From NCBI GenBank assembly GCA_902780565.1, contig CACZGD010000010.1, positions 1 through 34,143 on the forward strand: a stretch of DNA of 34,143 nucleotides, in the 5' to 3' direction. This DNA comes from Oscillospiraceae bacterium. GTDB taxonomy: Bacteria; Bacillota; Clostridia; Oscillospirales; Acutalibacteraceae. How positions within the stretch are numbered: position 1 is the stretch's first letter; every line of letters starts with the position of its first letter. Position numbers and translations under genes: made by a program. Positions 6,892-16,129 of the stretch are shown piece after piece. The notes beneath the pieces are model-generated. The model had not been told where the DNA came from. It worked only from the letters and a program-made list of their open reading frames with translations, and did no database searches.

Positions 6892-9096
6892 ATGAAGCAA
6901 TCCCTGAAACTGTTTCTCATCGTGCTGACCCTTGCGCTGCTGGCGTTGTGCCTCGGCGTCACAGCCGGCGCGGTGCCGCCCGCACCCGGCTCCGGCTGGC
7001 AGGCGGGCCATGCCTGTCCCTCCCACGCGGGGGAGACGTATATCACCCTGTCTGAGCTGTCCGGGACGCGTCCCGGCGGCGCTATGGCGGCCCCGTCTCT
7101 GGAGCCTGCCAAACGCGATATCCCGCTTGTGATGGTCGTCATCGGGTTCCGCGACCTGCCGTATGAGCCGACCTTCAACTGGGCGGATACCATCTTTTCC
7201 GGTCCCAAGTCCCTGCGGCAGTATTATACCGATATGTCCTACGGGCAGTTCACCTTCGACCCGGCGCAGGAGACCAGCGCCTTCGGCGTGAACGGCAACC
7301 GCAACGCCGCGGACAAGGCCGGGGACGGCGTGATCCACGTCACGCTGGACCGCCTGCACGAGGACTGGACCCTCGATTACCGGAACGCGGACGAGGAGCT
7401 GCGCCGGAGCCGCTCGCTGCTGTCCGCCTTTTCCGAGGCGATCGTGAAGGCCGGGGAATATATCGACTTTCAGGCCTATGACCGCGACGGCGACGGCGTG
7501 ATCGCCCGCACCGAGCTGGCGCTCGGCTTCGTGGTCGCCGGGTACGAGGCCTCTTACGACGAGGAATGCCCCCTCGGCCGCTCGAAATATCTCTGGGCGC
7601 ACGCCTGGAACATCCCGCAGGCGTTTGAGGAGCTCGGCATCAACGATATGTCCGCGCCGGTCGTGGACGGCGTGCAGGTGGCGGATTACATCGCCATCGC
7701 CGAGCACGTCACCAAGGATACGCAGGAGCCCATCAGCGTGCTGGCGCACGAGCTCGGGCATTACCTCGGGCTGCCGGACCTGTACGATACCGAATACAAC
7801 GCCTACGGCGCCTGGGCCGGCTATGACGTCGGTCTGCTCAGCGTCATGTGCGCGGGGAGCTGGGGCGTGGACCCCGACGGCGGCCCCGACGCCTGCATCC
7901 CCTATTCCTTCGATATGTGGAGCCGCTATGTGCTCGGCTGGGTCACGCCGCGGCAGGGGACGCAGAACGGCGAATATACGCTGTCCGCGACCGACCGGAA
8001 TCAGGCGGCGCTGCTGATCCCCACCTCCAACCCCTCCGAATATTATCTGCTCGAAAACCGCAGCTTCATCGGCTGGGACGCCGGCATGGCGTCCGATTAC
8101 CCGGACAGCCGCGGCGGCGTGATCCTGTGGCATATCGACGATTCCGTGTATGACGCCTACGCCGAAATGAACGCCGTGAACAATTCCGATCACCGCCCCG
8201 CCGTGATGCCCCTGTTCCCGGAGCAGAAGACGAAGCTGTTCGGCAGGGTCGAGACCGATTACGTCGGCAATACCCGCACGGTCCTGCTCACCGAGCCCTT
8301 CCATTCCTATTCCATGTGGCAGTCCGTGGCGGCTTCGGACCTCGGCGAAAGCCTGAACCTGCCGCTTTACGGCAGCGGCATCCTTGCGAACAGCCGCGGC
8401 TCCCGCAAGAGCTCCGGGATCAGGATCACCTTTACCTCCAACGCGCGCGAGACCATGCGCCTGTGGATCGGTCCCGGCGTGCATAAGCACGATATGCGGC
8501 ACGTGCTCGAAACGCCCGCCACCTGCGTCTCCTCCGGCACCGCCGCCTATTGGGTCTGCGATAGCTGCGGCGGGATCTTTCTGGACGTGAACGGCGCGGA
8601 CGAAACGACGATGTCCGCCCTGGTGCTGCCCCAGAACGAGAATCACAGTCTGGTCCTTGAGGGCGAGCCGGTCGCCGCCACCTGCACCGAAGGCGGTTAC
8701 GAGGTTTACGTCTGTACCCTCTGCGGCGAGCATAAGCTGCTCCATGAGACCCCGCCCGCCGGGCACGTTCCGGGCGCGCCGCGGAAGGAAAACGAGACCG
8801 AAGCCGGCTATGAGCTGGTCGTTGCCTGCGCCGTGTGCGGGCAGGAGCTCTCCCGCAGGTTCGTGCTCGGCGAGGATACCGAGCCCTTCCTGCCCGGCGA
8901 CGTGGACGACGACGGCAAGGTGACTGCCGCCGACGCGCGCCTTGCCCTGCGCGCCGCCGTTTCGCTGGAGGCCTACGCGCCCGGCAGCCGCGCCTTCCTG
9001 GCCGCCGACGTGGATTTCGACGGTCTGCTTACCGCCGGCGACGCCCGCGCCATCCTGCGCGCCGCCGTGGGGCTCGAGCTGCTGAAATGGCGCTGA
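6892..9096 (+). CDS. Exported M6-family metalloprotease with Cys-rich repeats and a C-terminal dockerin
   Basis: 734 residues from ATG 6892 (GGAG at 6881-6884). A longer open frame upstream exists but lies over patB, and the signal peptide begins at this ATG. Residues 1-25 are the signal peptide. The M6 (immune inhibitor A-like) catalytic domain shows an EF-hand-like loop D197-E208 (DRDGDGVIARTE), the zinc site HELGHYLGLPD (H286, E287, H290, D296) and a SVMCAGSWG Met-turn-like stretch. Beyond ~525 come two to three modules with paired CxxC motifs. Residues ~667-731 form a type I dockerin with two Ca-binding repeats (DVDDDGKVTAADARLALR and DVDFDGLLTAGDARAILR). It should be a secreted protease tethered by a cohesin partner that is not in this window. 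It is a paralogue of the protein at 11229. Confidence 0.9.
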   Translation: MKQSLKLFLIVLTLALLALCLGVTAGAVPPAPGSGWQAGHACPSHAGETYITLSELSGTRPGGAMAAPSLEPAKRDIPLVMVVIGFRDLPYEPTFNWADTIFSGPKSLRQYYTDMSYGQFTFDPAQETSAFGVNGNRNAADKAGDGVIHVTLDRLHEDWTLDYRNADEELRRSRSLLSAFSEAIVKAGEYIDFQAYDRDGDGVIARTELALGFVVAGYEASYDEECPLGRSKYLWAHAWNIPQAFEELGINDMSAPVVDGVQVADYIAIAEHVTKDTQEPISVLAHELGHYLGLPDLYDTEYNAYGAWAGYDVGLLSVMCAGSWGVDPDGGPDACIPYSFDMWSRYVLGWVTPRQGTQNGEYTLSATDRNQAALLIPTSNPSEYYLLENRSFIGWDAGMASDYPDSRGGVILWHIDDSVYDAYAEMNAVNNSDHRPAVMPLFPEQKTKLFGRVETDYVGNTRTVLLTEPFHSYSMWQSVAASDLGESLNLPLYGSGILANSRGSRKSSGIRITFTSNARETMRLWIGPGVHKHDMRHVLETPATCVSSGTAAYWVCDSCGGIFLDVNGADETTMSALVLPQNENHSLVLEGEPVAATCTEGGYEVYVCTLCGEHKLLHETPPAGHVPGAPRKENETEAGYELVVACAVCGQELSRRFVLGEDTEPFLPGDVDDDGKVTAADARLALRAAVSLEAYAPGSRAFLAADVDFDGLLTAGDARAILRAAVGLELLKWR

Positions 9097-9116
9097 GCCG
9101 CGTTTTTTTCGCGACC

Positions 9117-9188
9117 AAAACCGCGTTTCGCGGCGCGGATAAGGGAATGACGCCCTTGTCCGCGCCGTCCTGAGACGCGGTCTTTTTT
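9117..9188 (+). terminator. Long two-part terminator hairpin before glgB
   Basis: An inner stem, GGCGCGGA (9132-9139) with TCCGCGCC (9159-9166), continues inward with AAGGG/CCCTT. An outer stem pairs ACCGCGTTTC with GAGACGCGGT. The structure ends in CTTTTTT. It separates the first protease gene from the glycogen operon. Confidence 0.85.
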
Positions 9189-9274
9189 ATGCATTTGAAC
9201 GAAAAACCGTCACTTTGCACAAAAACTGTGAAAATCCCACAAAGAGGCTTCTAACAAAATAGTCAAATTTACAC

Positions 9275-9303
9275 TTGAAAAAATATGAATAATTTGTTAA
9301 ACT
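9275..9303 (+). promoter_or_regulatory. Sigma-A-type promoter of the glycogen operon
   Basis: TTGAAA (9275-9280), 17 bases, then TAAACT (9298-9303), in an AT-rich island (9225-9305) unlike the surrounding GC-rich DNA. Transcription would start near 9310, directly before the ribosome site at 9311-9316, so the leader would be only about 15 bases. Confidence 0.68.
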
Positions 9304-9324
9304 AAAATGCGGAGGGATATCTAT

Positions 9325-11232
9325 ATGAAAAAGAAGAACACAAAAGCGTCCGAGGTACCCCTTTACCTCTTCCATCAGGGACGCAACGCCTGCGCGTACG
9401 ACTATTTCGGCGCGCATGAAAGCGAGGGCGGCGTCACCTTCCGGGTCTACGCGCCCGGCGCGAAGGAGGTCTCGGTCGTCGGCGACTTCAATGGTTGGGC
9501 CGATCCCGGCGCGGCGATGACGCGTCTGGAAGACGGCACGTGGGAGGTCGAGGTGCCGGACGTCAAGGTCTACGACGCGTATAAATACCGCCTGATCGGG
9601 GCGGACGGCGAACTGCGCATGAAGGCGGATCCCTATGCCTTCCATTCGGAAACGCGGCCCGCGAACGCCTCGAAATACTATAAGCTCGAGGGCTACGAAT
9701 GGGGCGACGGCGACTATCTCGCCGCGCTGTATGCGCGCAACGTCTACGAAAGCCCCGTCAATATCTACGAAATGCACCTCGGCTCGTGGCGCACCCACGG
9801 CGAGGACGCCCCGTACTCCTACCGCGACCTTGCCGAGAGCCTGCCGGAGTACGTTTCGGAAATGGGCTACACGCACGTGGAGTTCCTGCCCGTGATGGAG
9901 CATCCGTTCGACGGCTCGTGGGGCTATCAGGTCACGGGCTATTTCGCCGCCACGTCGCGCTACGGTACGCCGCACGACTTCATGTATCTCGTGGACCGGC
10001 TGCATCAGAAGGGGATCGGCGTGATCCTCGACTGGGTGCCCGCCCACTTCCCGAAGGACGCGCACGGTCTGTATGAGTTCGACGGCACGCGGCTCTATGA
10101 ATATACGGACGATCTCAAGTGCGAGCACGCCGACTGGGGCACGCGCATCTTCGACTACGGCAAGGGCGAGGTCGTCAGCTTCCTGACCAGCTCCGCGCAT
10201 TTCTGGTTCCGGCAGTATCACGTCGACGGCATCCGGGTGGACGCGGTCGCCAGCATGCTGTATCTCGATTACGGCAGGCAAAACGGCGGCTGGCGCCCGA
10301 ATATCTACGGCGGCCGGGAGAATCTGGAGGCGGTCGCGTTCCTGCGCACCCTGAACGAGAGCATCTTCCGCGACTTCCCGTACGCGCTGATGATCGCGGA
10401 GGAGTCCACCGCCTGGCCCATGGTCTCGCGCCCCGCGTCGGACGGCGGCCTCGGCTTCAACTTCAAGTGGAACATGGGCTGGATGAACGACATCCTGCGC
10501 TATTCGCAGCTTGACGGCCTGTCCAGAAAATATAACCACGATCTCATCACCTTCTCCCTGTTCTACGCGTTTTCCGAAAACTTCATCCTGCCCATCTCGC
10601 ACGACGAGGTGGTGCACGGCAAAAAGAGCCTGCTGGACAAAATGCCCGGCAGCTATGAGGAGAAATTCAAGGGGCTCAAGGCGTTCCTCGGCTATATGTA
10701 CGCGCATCCCGGCAAAAAGCTGCTGTTCATGGGGCAGGAGTTCGGGCAGTTCATCGAGTGGGACGAAAAGCGTCAGCTCGACTGGTTCCTGCTCGATTAC
10801 CCCGCGCATCACGACCTGCAGGCCTTTGTGAAGGCGCTCAACGCCGTCTACCGCAGTCAGTCCCCGCTGTGGGAGGTCGACTATTCGTGGGACGGCTTCC
10901 GCTGGTTGGTGCCGGACGACAACGAAAATTCCGTGATCGCCTTCGCGCGGCAGAATAAAAACGAGGAGACCGTGATCTGCCTGTGCAACTTCACGCCCGT
11001 GGAGCGCAAGGACTACCGCGTCGGCGTGGAGCGCCGCGGCGTGCTCACCGAACTGCTGCATTCCGAAGACGCCGCGTTCGGCGGGCAGCACGCGGCAAGG
11101 AAACGCATTTATACCAATAAGCTCCCGATGCACGGCAAGGACCATTCCTTCGCCGTGGATCTGCCGGGCTTCTCCTGCGTATACTATAAATACACGCCAT
11201 ACGGAACAAAAAAGGAAAAGAAAAAAACATGA
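9325..11232 (+). CDS. glgB: 1,4-alpha-glucan branching enzyme (GlgB, GH13)
   Basis: 635 residues. It introduces alpha-1,6 branches into glycogen by cutting an alpha-1,4 chain and transferring it. The start is ATG 9325 because GGAGGG lies 9 bases upstream; an in-frame ATG at 9307 has no ribosome site. Residues ~25-110 are a CBM48 domain (FRVYAPGAKEVSVVGDFNGW). The GH13 barrel shows DWVPAHFP, the nucleophile D306 (GIRVDAVASM), the acid/base E359 (MIAEES) and D427 (SHDEVVHGK). A beta-sandwich C-domain follows. Its TGA overlaps the ATG of the next gene (ATGA at 11229-11232), so the two are translationally coupled. It is the first gene of the glycogen operon. Confidence 0.96.
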   Translation: MKKKNTKASEVPLYLFHQGRNACAYDYFGAHESEGGVTFRVYAPGAKEVSVVGDFNGWADPGAAMTRLEDGTWEVEVPDVKVYDAYKYRLIGADGELRMKADPYAFHSETRPANASKYYKLEGYEWGDGDYLAALYARNVYESPVNIYEMHLGSWRTHGEDAPYSYRDLAESLPEYVSEMGYTHVEFLPVMEHPFDGSWGYQVTGYFAATSRYGTPHDFMYLVDRLHQKGIGVILDWVPAHFPKDAHGLYEFDGTRLYEYTDDLKCEHADWGTRIFDYGKGEVVSFLTSSAHFWFRQYHVDGIRVDAVASMLYLDYGRQNGGWRPNIYGGRENLEAVAFLRTLNESIFRDFPYALMIAEESTAWPMVSRPASDGGLGFNFKWNMGWMNDILRYSQLDGLSRKYNHDLITFSLFYAFSENFILPISHDEVVHGKKSLLDKMPGSYEEKFKGLKAFLGYMYAHPGKKLLFMGQEFGQFIEWDEKRQLDWFLLDYPAHHDLQAFVKALNAVYRSQSPLWEVDYSWDGFRWLVPDDNENSVIAFARQNKNEETVICLCNFTPVERKDYRVGVERRGVLTELLHSEDAAFGGQHAARKRIYTNKLPMHGKDHSFAVDLPGFSCVYYKYTPYGTKKEKKKT

Positions 11233-13670
11233 GGAAAAGCGTTTTGCGTCTCCTGCTGCCGGTCCTGACGGCGCTGCTGCTTTACGTGCTGCTTGTTGCC
11301 ACGGCTGCGGCGGTTCCGCCGGCGCCCGGCGTCGGCGGCGAAACGGGCGGCTGTCCCTCGCACCCCGGCGCCGCCGTCAGCCTGAACGCCCTTCCCGCCA
11401 AGCGCGGGGGCGGCATTCCGGTGTGCGCGGTCGACCCCGCTGCGCCGGAAAAGGAGCTGCCGCTCGCCGTGATCGTCGTGGAGTTCCCGAACGAGCCGTA
11501 CCGGGAGGACTTCGACTGGAGCGGCAGGATCTTCACCGGCGCCGACTCCCTGCGGCAGTATTATCAGGATCAGTCCTACGGGCAGTTTACCTTCGCGCCT
11601 GTGGCCGAGACCTCGGTTTATGACGGCGAAACGAACCGCAACAGGGCGGACGCCCCCAACGACGGCGTGATCCACGTTTCGGTTTCCGTCCCGCACGACG
11701 ACTGGTCTTTTCTCGCCGCGGAATTCAGCCCGGAGGATTACGCGCACACGCGTTCCCTTTCGATCGCCCTTATCGAGGCGATCGAAAAGGCGGGGGCGTA
11801 TCTGGATTTCTCCGCCTATGACGTGAACGGCGACGGGCAGATCGCCAATAACGAGCTTGCCGTCGGCTTTGTGGTCGCCGGGCTCGAGGGCTCCTTTTCC
11901 TCCGAATCGGAGCTTGCGGAAAACGGCGCCGAGCGGTATCTCTGGTCGCACGCCTGGGATCTCTCGTCCATTCTTTATCTTTACGGGTTTTCGGATCTTT
12001 CCGTCCCCGCTCCCGGCGGCGTTGCCGTGAGCGCCTATATTTCCATCGCGGAGCAGCTTCGCGCGGAGCAGCAGGAGCCGATCAGCGTGCTGGCGCATGA
12101 GCTCGGCCACTATCTCGGCCTGCCGGATCTTTACGACACCGAGCCCTTTGCGGTCGGGGATTGGAGCGGCTATGACGTCGGCGCGCTGAGCGTCATGTCC
12201 GACGGCTCGTGGGGCGTCGATCCCGAGACCGGGGCCTTCCGTCCCTATTCCTTCGACGTCTGGAGCAAGATCTTCCTCGGCTGGGTCGCCCCGATGGAAG
12301 CGGAAAACAATACGGCCTATACCCTGCGCGGGATCGGCGAACATCCCGAGGCGCTGCGCATCCGCACGTCCCGGGAGCACGAGACCTATCTCGTTGAAAA
12401 CCGCCGCTTCACCGGCTGGGACGCGGGTCTTGCCGGTACCTACGGGCCGGACGGCGGCCTGATCCTTTGGCATATCGACCGGCAGACGTACGACGACCAT
12501 GCAGGGGATAACAGCGTCAACAACGGCGACCATCACCCCGCGGTCATGCCGCTGTTTCCCGAAACGGATGAGACCGGCGCGGTCTCCTTTATCGGCGACG
12601 CGGGCAAGCCGAAGCATGGCGGCGCCGCCTTTTCCGCCGCGTCGTGGGCGGAGCTGTGCGCGCCCTCCCTCGGCGCGTCGCTTGAGCTGCCGCTTTACGG
12701 CGCCGAGGGCGAAGAGGACCTGCGGAGCGCCCGTCGGCTTTCCGGCATTCATGTCAGGTTTACGTCCGATCCCGCGGACGAAATGACGCTGGAGCTCGGC
12801 GATCCGCCTCATGAACACGACTTGACGTTCGTGCCGGAGACCGCGCCCACCTGCGGCGCTTCCGGCGTGAAGGCGCATTATCACTGCGAAATCTGCGGCC
12901 GCAATTACCTCGATGAAACCGCCGAAACGGAGGTCACGGCCGAATCGCTCGTCCTGCCGCCCGTCGGCGAGCATAGCTGGAACGAAGGCGCGGTCACGAC
13001 CGCGCCCACCTGCGTGGACGCGGGCGTCAGGACCTTTACCTGTACGGTCTGCGGTCAGACCTATACCGAAAAAATGCCTGCCGACGGCGAACACACGTGG
13101 GACGGGGGCGTTATGACGAAGGCGCCCACCTGCGGCGCCGCCGGACTGATGATCTATACATGTACGGTCTGCGGCGTAACGCGTCCGGAGGCGCTCCCCG
13201 CTGCCGGCGAACATACCTGGGACGGGGGCGTCCGTTCCCCCGCGCCGACCTGCGTGGACGCGGGCGTTATGACTTATACCTGTACCGTCTGCGGCGAAAG
13301 CTATACCGAAACGCTCGACGCGCTCGGGCATAGCTGGAGCGAATGGACCGTCGATTACCCTGCTGCCGCGACCGAACCGGGGCAGGAGAGCCGGATGTGC
13401 GCCCGCTGCCTGACGGTCGAGACCCGGGAGATCCCGCCGACGGGCGGTCCGGAAACTCTTCCCGGCGACGTGGACCTTGACGGCAGTGTGACCGCCGCCG
13501 ACGCGCGGCTCGCGCTCAGAAGGGCGGTCCTGCTCGAGACCTTCGCCGAGGATTCCCTGGAATTCCTTGCCGCCGACGTGGACGGTGACGGCGCCGTCAC
13601 CGCAGGCGACGCCAGAGCCATCCTGCGCTGCGCCGTGGGGCTCGAGGCGCTTCGCCGCAGGGAAGCCTGA
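11229..13670 (+). CDS. Second exported M6 metalloprotease with three 40-residue CxxC repeats and a dockerin, inside the glycogen operon
   Basis: 813 residues. Signal peptide ~1-28. The catalytic domain aligns by eye with the protease at 6892 throughout: an AVPPAPG start to the mature chain, EF-hand-like loop D198-E209 (DVNGDGQIANNE), zinc site HELGHYLGLPD (H290, E291, H294, D300) and SVMSDGSWG. It then carries one diverged Cys module (HEHDL..., ~550) and three near-identical 40-residue repeats from residue 580, each with APTC and TCTVCG. A type I dockerin is at ~744-808 (DVDLDGSVTAADARLALR and DVDGDGAVTAGDARAILR). The ATG overlaps the glgB stop by 4 bases, and the gene is followed by glgC after 112 bases with no clear terminator. 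The presence of a secreted protease here is unexpected. Confidence 0.9.
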   Translation: MRKSVLRLLLPVLTALLLYVLLVATAAAVPPAPGVGGETGGCPSHPGAAVSLNALPAKRGGGIPVCAVDPAAPEKELPLAVIVVEFPNEPYREDFDWSGRIFTGADSLRQYYQDQSYGQFTFAPVAETSVYDGETNRNRADAPNDGVIHVSVSVPHDDWSFLAAEFSPEDYAHTRSLSIALIEAIEKAGAYLDFSAYDVNGDGQIANNELAVGFVVAGLEGSFSSESELAENGAERYLWSHAWDLSSILYLYGFSDLSVPAPGGVAVSAYISIAEQLRAEQQEPISVLAHELGHYLGLPDLYDTEPFAVGDWSGYDVGALSVMSDGSWGVDPETGAFRPYSFDVWSKIFLGWVAPMEAENNTAYTLRGIGEHPEALRIRTSREHETYLVENRRFTGWDAGLAGTYGPDGGLILWHIDRQTYDDHAGDNSVNNGDHHPAVMPLFPETDETGAVSFIGDAGKPKHGGAAFSAASWAELCAPSLGASLELPLYGAEGEEDLRSARRLSGIHVRFTSDPADEMTLELGDPPHEHDLTFVPETAPTCGASGVKAHYHCEICGRNYLDETAETEVTAESLVLPPVGEHSWNEGAVTTAPTCVDAGVRTFTCTVCGQTYTEKMPADGEHTWDGGVMTKAPTCGAAGLMIYTCTVCGVTRPEALPAAGEHTWDGGVRSPAPTCVDAGVMTYTCTVCGESYTETLDALGHSWSEWTVDYPAAATEPGQESRMCARCLTVETREIPPTGGPETLPGDVDLDGSVTAADARLALRRAVLLETFAEDSLEFLAADVDGDGAVTAGDARAILRCAVGLEALRRREA
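12966..13325 (+). repeat. Three tandem 120-bp in-frame repeats
   Basis: Units begin at 12966, 13086 and 13206, each opening with GGCGA(A/G)CA. Each encodes 40 residues (GEHTWDGG..., APTC, TCTVCG). The second and third are the most alike at DNA level, indicating recent duplication or ongoing homogenisation. Confidence 0.88.
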
Positions 13671-13715
13671 CCCGCGCGCTGACGCTTGTGTATTATTAAA
13701 TTCCACCATAAAGCT

Positions 13716-13755
13716 GCGCCTTTCCGGCGCGCATCCACTCAGCCGCTGAAAGCGG
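13716..13755 (+). other. Two short hairpins between the protease gene and glgC
   Basis: GCGCC/GGCGC (13716-13730, TTTCC loop) and CCGCT/AGCGG (13743-13755, GAA loop). Neither is followed by a T-run, so they are unlikely to be full terminators. They may mark an mRNA processing or stability boundary before glgC. Confidence 0.4.
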
Positions 13756-13782
13756 TAATCAAACAAGAAAGGAAGAATTTCA

Positions 13783-15003
13783 ATGGCGAGAAAAACCGAA
13801 ACGCTTGCCATGCTCCTTGCCGGCGGGCAGGGAAGCAGACTCGGCATCCTGACGAAAAACATCGCGAAGCCCGCGGTGCCCTACGGCGGTAAATACCGCA
13901 TCATCGACTTTCCGCTGTCGAACTGCGTGAACTCCGGCATCTACACGGTCGGCGTGCTGACGCAGTATCAGCCGCTGGAGCTCAACGACTACATCGGCAA
14001 CGGCGCGGCGTGGGACCTGGACCGCAACGACGGCGGCGTCCACGTGCTGTCCCCCTATCAGCAGATCAAGGGGACCGAGTGGTACAAGGGCACGGCCAAC
14101 GCGATCTATCAGAACATCAACTTCATCGACCGTTACGATCCCGAATACGTGGCGGTGCTCTCCGGCGACCATATCTATAAGATGGACTACAACAAGATGC
14201 TGCAGTACCACAAGGAAAAGAACGCCGCCTGCACCATCGCCATGCTGGAGGTCCCGTGGGAGGAGGCCTCCCGCTTCGGTCTGATGTTCACGGACGAGGA
14301 CGGCGCGATCACCGCGTTTGAGGAAAAGCCCAAGAACCCGAAGTCCAACAAGGCGAGCATGGGCGTGTATATGTTCACGTGGAAGAAGCTGCGCGAGTAT
14401 CTGATCGCGGACGAGGCGGACCCGAACTCCTCCAACGACTTCGGCAAGAACGTGATTCCCGCCATGCACGGCGCGGGCGAGCGGATGTACGCCTACCGCT
14501 TCGACGGCTACTGGAAGGACGTCGGCACCATCGACAGCCTGTGGGAGGCGAATCTGGACCTGCTCAATCCCAAGGTCAACATCGACCTGACCGAAACCTC
14601 GTGGCGCATCTACTGCAAGAACGCGTCCCTGCCGCCGCACTACGTCAGCCCCGACGCGAAGGTCGAGAATTCGCTGGTCTCCGGCGGGTCCAAGATCTCC
14701 GGCAACATCGATTATTCCGTCCTGTTCTCCAACGTGACCGTGGAGGACGGCGCGAACGTGAAATATTCCATCGTCATGCCCGGCGCGACCGTCAAGGCGG
14801 GCGCCACGGTCCAGTACGCCATGGTCGCCGAAAACGCGGTCATCGAGTCCGGCGCGGTCGTCGGCGAGGATCCGCAGCAGTGCGAGAATCTGGAAAACTG
14901 GGGCGTCGCCGTCATCGGCGAGGGCGTCGTCATCGGCAAAAACGCGGTGATCAAGGGCAAGAACATGATCGCCGAAAACGTGGGAGAGGGGGAAGTCAAA
15001 TGA
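13783..15003 (+). CDS. glgC: Glucose-1-phosphate adenylyltransferase catalytic subunit (GlgC)
   Basis: 406 residues. It forms ADP-glucose from glucose-1-phosphate and ATP, the committed step of glycogen synthesis. The N-terminal nucleotidyltransferase motif [20 protein letters not shown] is intact, followed by [20 protein letters not shown], the metal-binding SGDHIYKMD, and the glucose-phosphate-binding [11 protein letters not shown] left-handed beta-helix with hexapeptide-like repeats occupies the C-terminal third. Length is typical. AAAGGAAG precedes ATG 13783. Its stop overlaps the glgD start (ATGA, 15000-15003), consistent with the GlgC-GlgD hetero-oligomer known in Firmicutes. Confidence 0.96.
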   Translation: MARKTETLAMLLAGGQGSRLGILTKNIAKPAVPYGGKYRIIDFPLSNCVNSGIYTVGVLTQYQPLELNDYIGNGAAWDLDRNDGGVHVLSPYQQIKGTEWYKGTANAIYQNINFIDRYDPEYVAVLSGDHIYKMDYNKMLQYHKEKNAACTIAMLEVPWEEASRFGLMFTDEDGAITAFEEKPKNPKSNKASMGVYMFTWKKLREYLIADEADPNSSNDFGKNVIPAMHGAGERMYAYRFDGYWKDVGTIDSLWEANLDLLNPKVNIDLTETSWRIYCKNASLPPHYVSPDAKVENSLVSGGSKISGNIDYSVLFSNVTVEDGANVKYSIVMPGATVKAGATVQYAMVAENAVIESGAVVGEDPQQCENLENWGVAVIGEGVVIGKNAVIKGKNMIAENVGEGEVK

Positions 15004-16118
15004 GAGGCAACAACGTACTCGGTCTGATTTTTGCGAACGTCCACGACGAGGAGGTCCCGGAGCTGACCGGCATCCGCTCCATGGCGTCCGTCCCCTTCGG
15101 CGGCGGCTACCGTCTGGTGGATTTCGCGCTGTCGAACCTTGTGAACGCAGGCGTCACCAAGGTGGGCGTTCTGACCAACAATAACTATCAGTCCCTGATG
15201 GACCATATCGGGTCCGGCAAGCCGTGGGACCTTGCCAGAAAGAACGACGGTCTTTATTTCCTGCCGCCGTTCAACGCCACTGCCGTGCGCAACTATAACG
15301 CGGGCGAGGTCGGCGCGCTGCACAACATCCTCAACTTCCTCGAGCGCAGCGAGCAGGAATACGTTTTCATGACCTCCTGCTCCTACGTGGCGAATATCGA
15401 TCTCGAGGCGGTCTTCTCGGCGCACGAGCTCAGCGGCGCGGATATCACCATGGTCTCGCACGTGGGCGTCGCCCCGGCTTTTGAAAACCAGCCGATCGTG
15501 GAAAGCAAATTCGGCGATCTGATCACCTCCCTGCGCCTCGGCGAGCCCACCGGCGGCGAGGAGGAATATCTGCTCACGAACTGCCTGCTGAAGAAGAGCC
15601 TGGTCGAGCGTCTGGTGCGCGAGGCGTTCTCCCGCGGGGAATACTCCCTGTTCAAGGACGTGCTGCGCCGCGCGGTCGGCAGAGTCAAGATCCACACCTA
15701 TGAGCACAAGGGGTTTGTGGCGAACGTGAATTCGCTGGCCGCCTATTTCAAGGGCAACTTCGACCTGCTGCGCCGCGAGAATTACGAAAGCCTGTTCCGC
15801 ACGGACCGCCCCGTCATGACGAAGGTGTATGAGGATATGCCGGCGGTTTACGGCATCGGCTCCAACGCGCGCGCGTCTCTGGTCGCCGACGGCTGCATCA
15901 TCGACGGCACGGTCGAAAACTGCATCCTGTTCCGCGGCTGCCGCGTCGAAAAGGGCGCCGAGGTGAAGAATTCCATCCTCATGCCCATGGCGTTCGTGGG
16001 CGAGGGTGCGAAGCTCAATTACGTGCTGGCGGATAAGTCCGTCTCCGTGCGCTCCGGCAAAACGCTGTCCGGCGCGGAAACCTATCCCGTTTATATCGGC
16101 AAGGGGATCCAGATCTAA
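15000..16118 (+). CDS. glgD: GlgD, regulatory/non-catalytic partner of GlgC
   Basis: 372 residues from ATG 15000, which overlaps the glgC stop. An upstream extension of this frame lies over glgC and is rejected. It is a GlgC paralogue with the same fold, but the GGxGxRL nucleotide loop is replaced by [18 protein letters not shown] and the SGDH metal site by TSCSYV. It is therefore expected to be catalytically dead and to modulate GlgC, as known for Firmicutes GlgD. Retained landmarks are [16 protein letters not shown] and the C-terminal beta-helix ([20 protein letters not shown]). The stop codon TAA is directly joined to the AGGAGG of glgA. Confidence 0.95.
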   Translation: MRGNNVLGLIFANVHDEEVPELTGIRSMASVPFGGGYRLVDFALSNLVNAGVTKVGVLTNNNYQSLMDHIGSGKPWDLARKNDGLYFLPPFNATAVRNYNAGEVGALHNILNFLERSEQEYVFMTSCSYVANIDLEAVFSAHELSGADITMVSHVGVAPAFENQPIVESKFGDLITSLRLGEPTGGEEEYLLTNCLLKKSLVERLVREAFSRGEYSLFKDVLRRAVGRVKIHTYEHKGFVANVNSLAAYFKGNFDLLRRENYESLFRTDRPVMTKVYEDMPAVYGIGSNARASLVADGCIIDGTVENCILFRGCRVEKGAEVKNSILMPMAFVGEGAKLNYVLADKSVSVRSGKTLSGAETYPVYIGKGIQI

Positions 16119-16129
16119 GGAGGAATACA

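Noticed and set aside
7480-7515. EF-hand-like loop in the M6 protease as an extra calmodulin-type domain
   Set aside because: It is a single loop present in both paralogues and lies inside the catalytic domain, where M6 proteins commonly have a Ca-binding D-rich loop.
6697-8766. Long minus-strand open frame (689 codons) opposite the first M6 protease
   Set aside because: It is the shadow of a GC-rich coding strand: no ribosome site, low-complexity Gly/His/Ala composition, and the plus-strand frame has clear domains. The same applies to minus-strand frames opposite glgB, glgC/D, glgA and the glucan synthase.
14379-14999. Upstream extension of the glgD frame inside glgC
   Set aside because: The region is the glgC coding sequence in another frame; GlgD begins at ATG 15000, overlapping the glgC stop.
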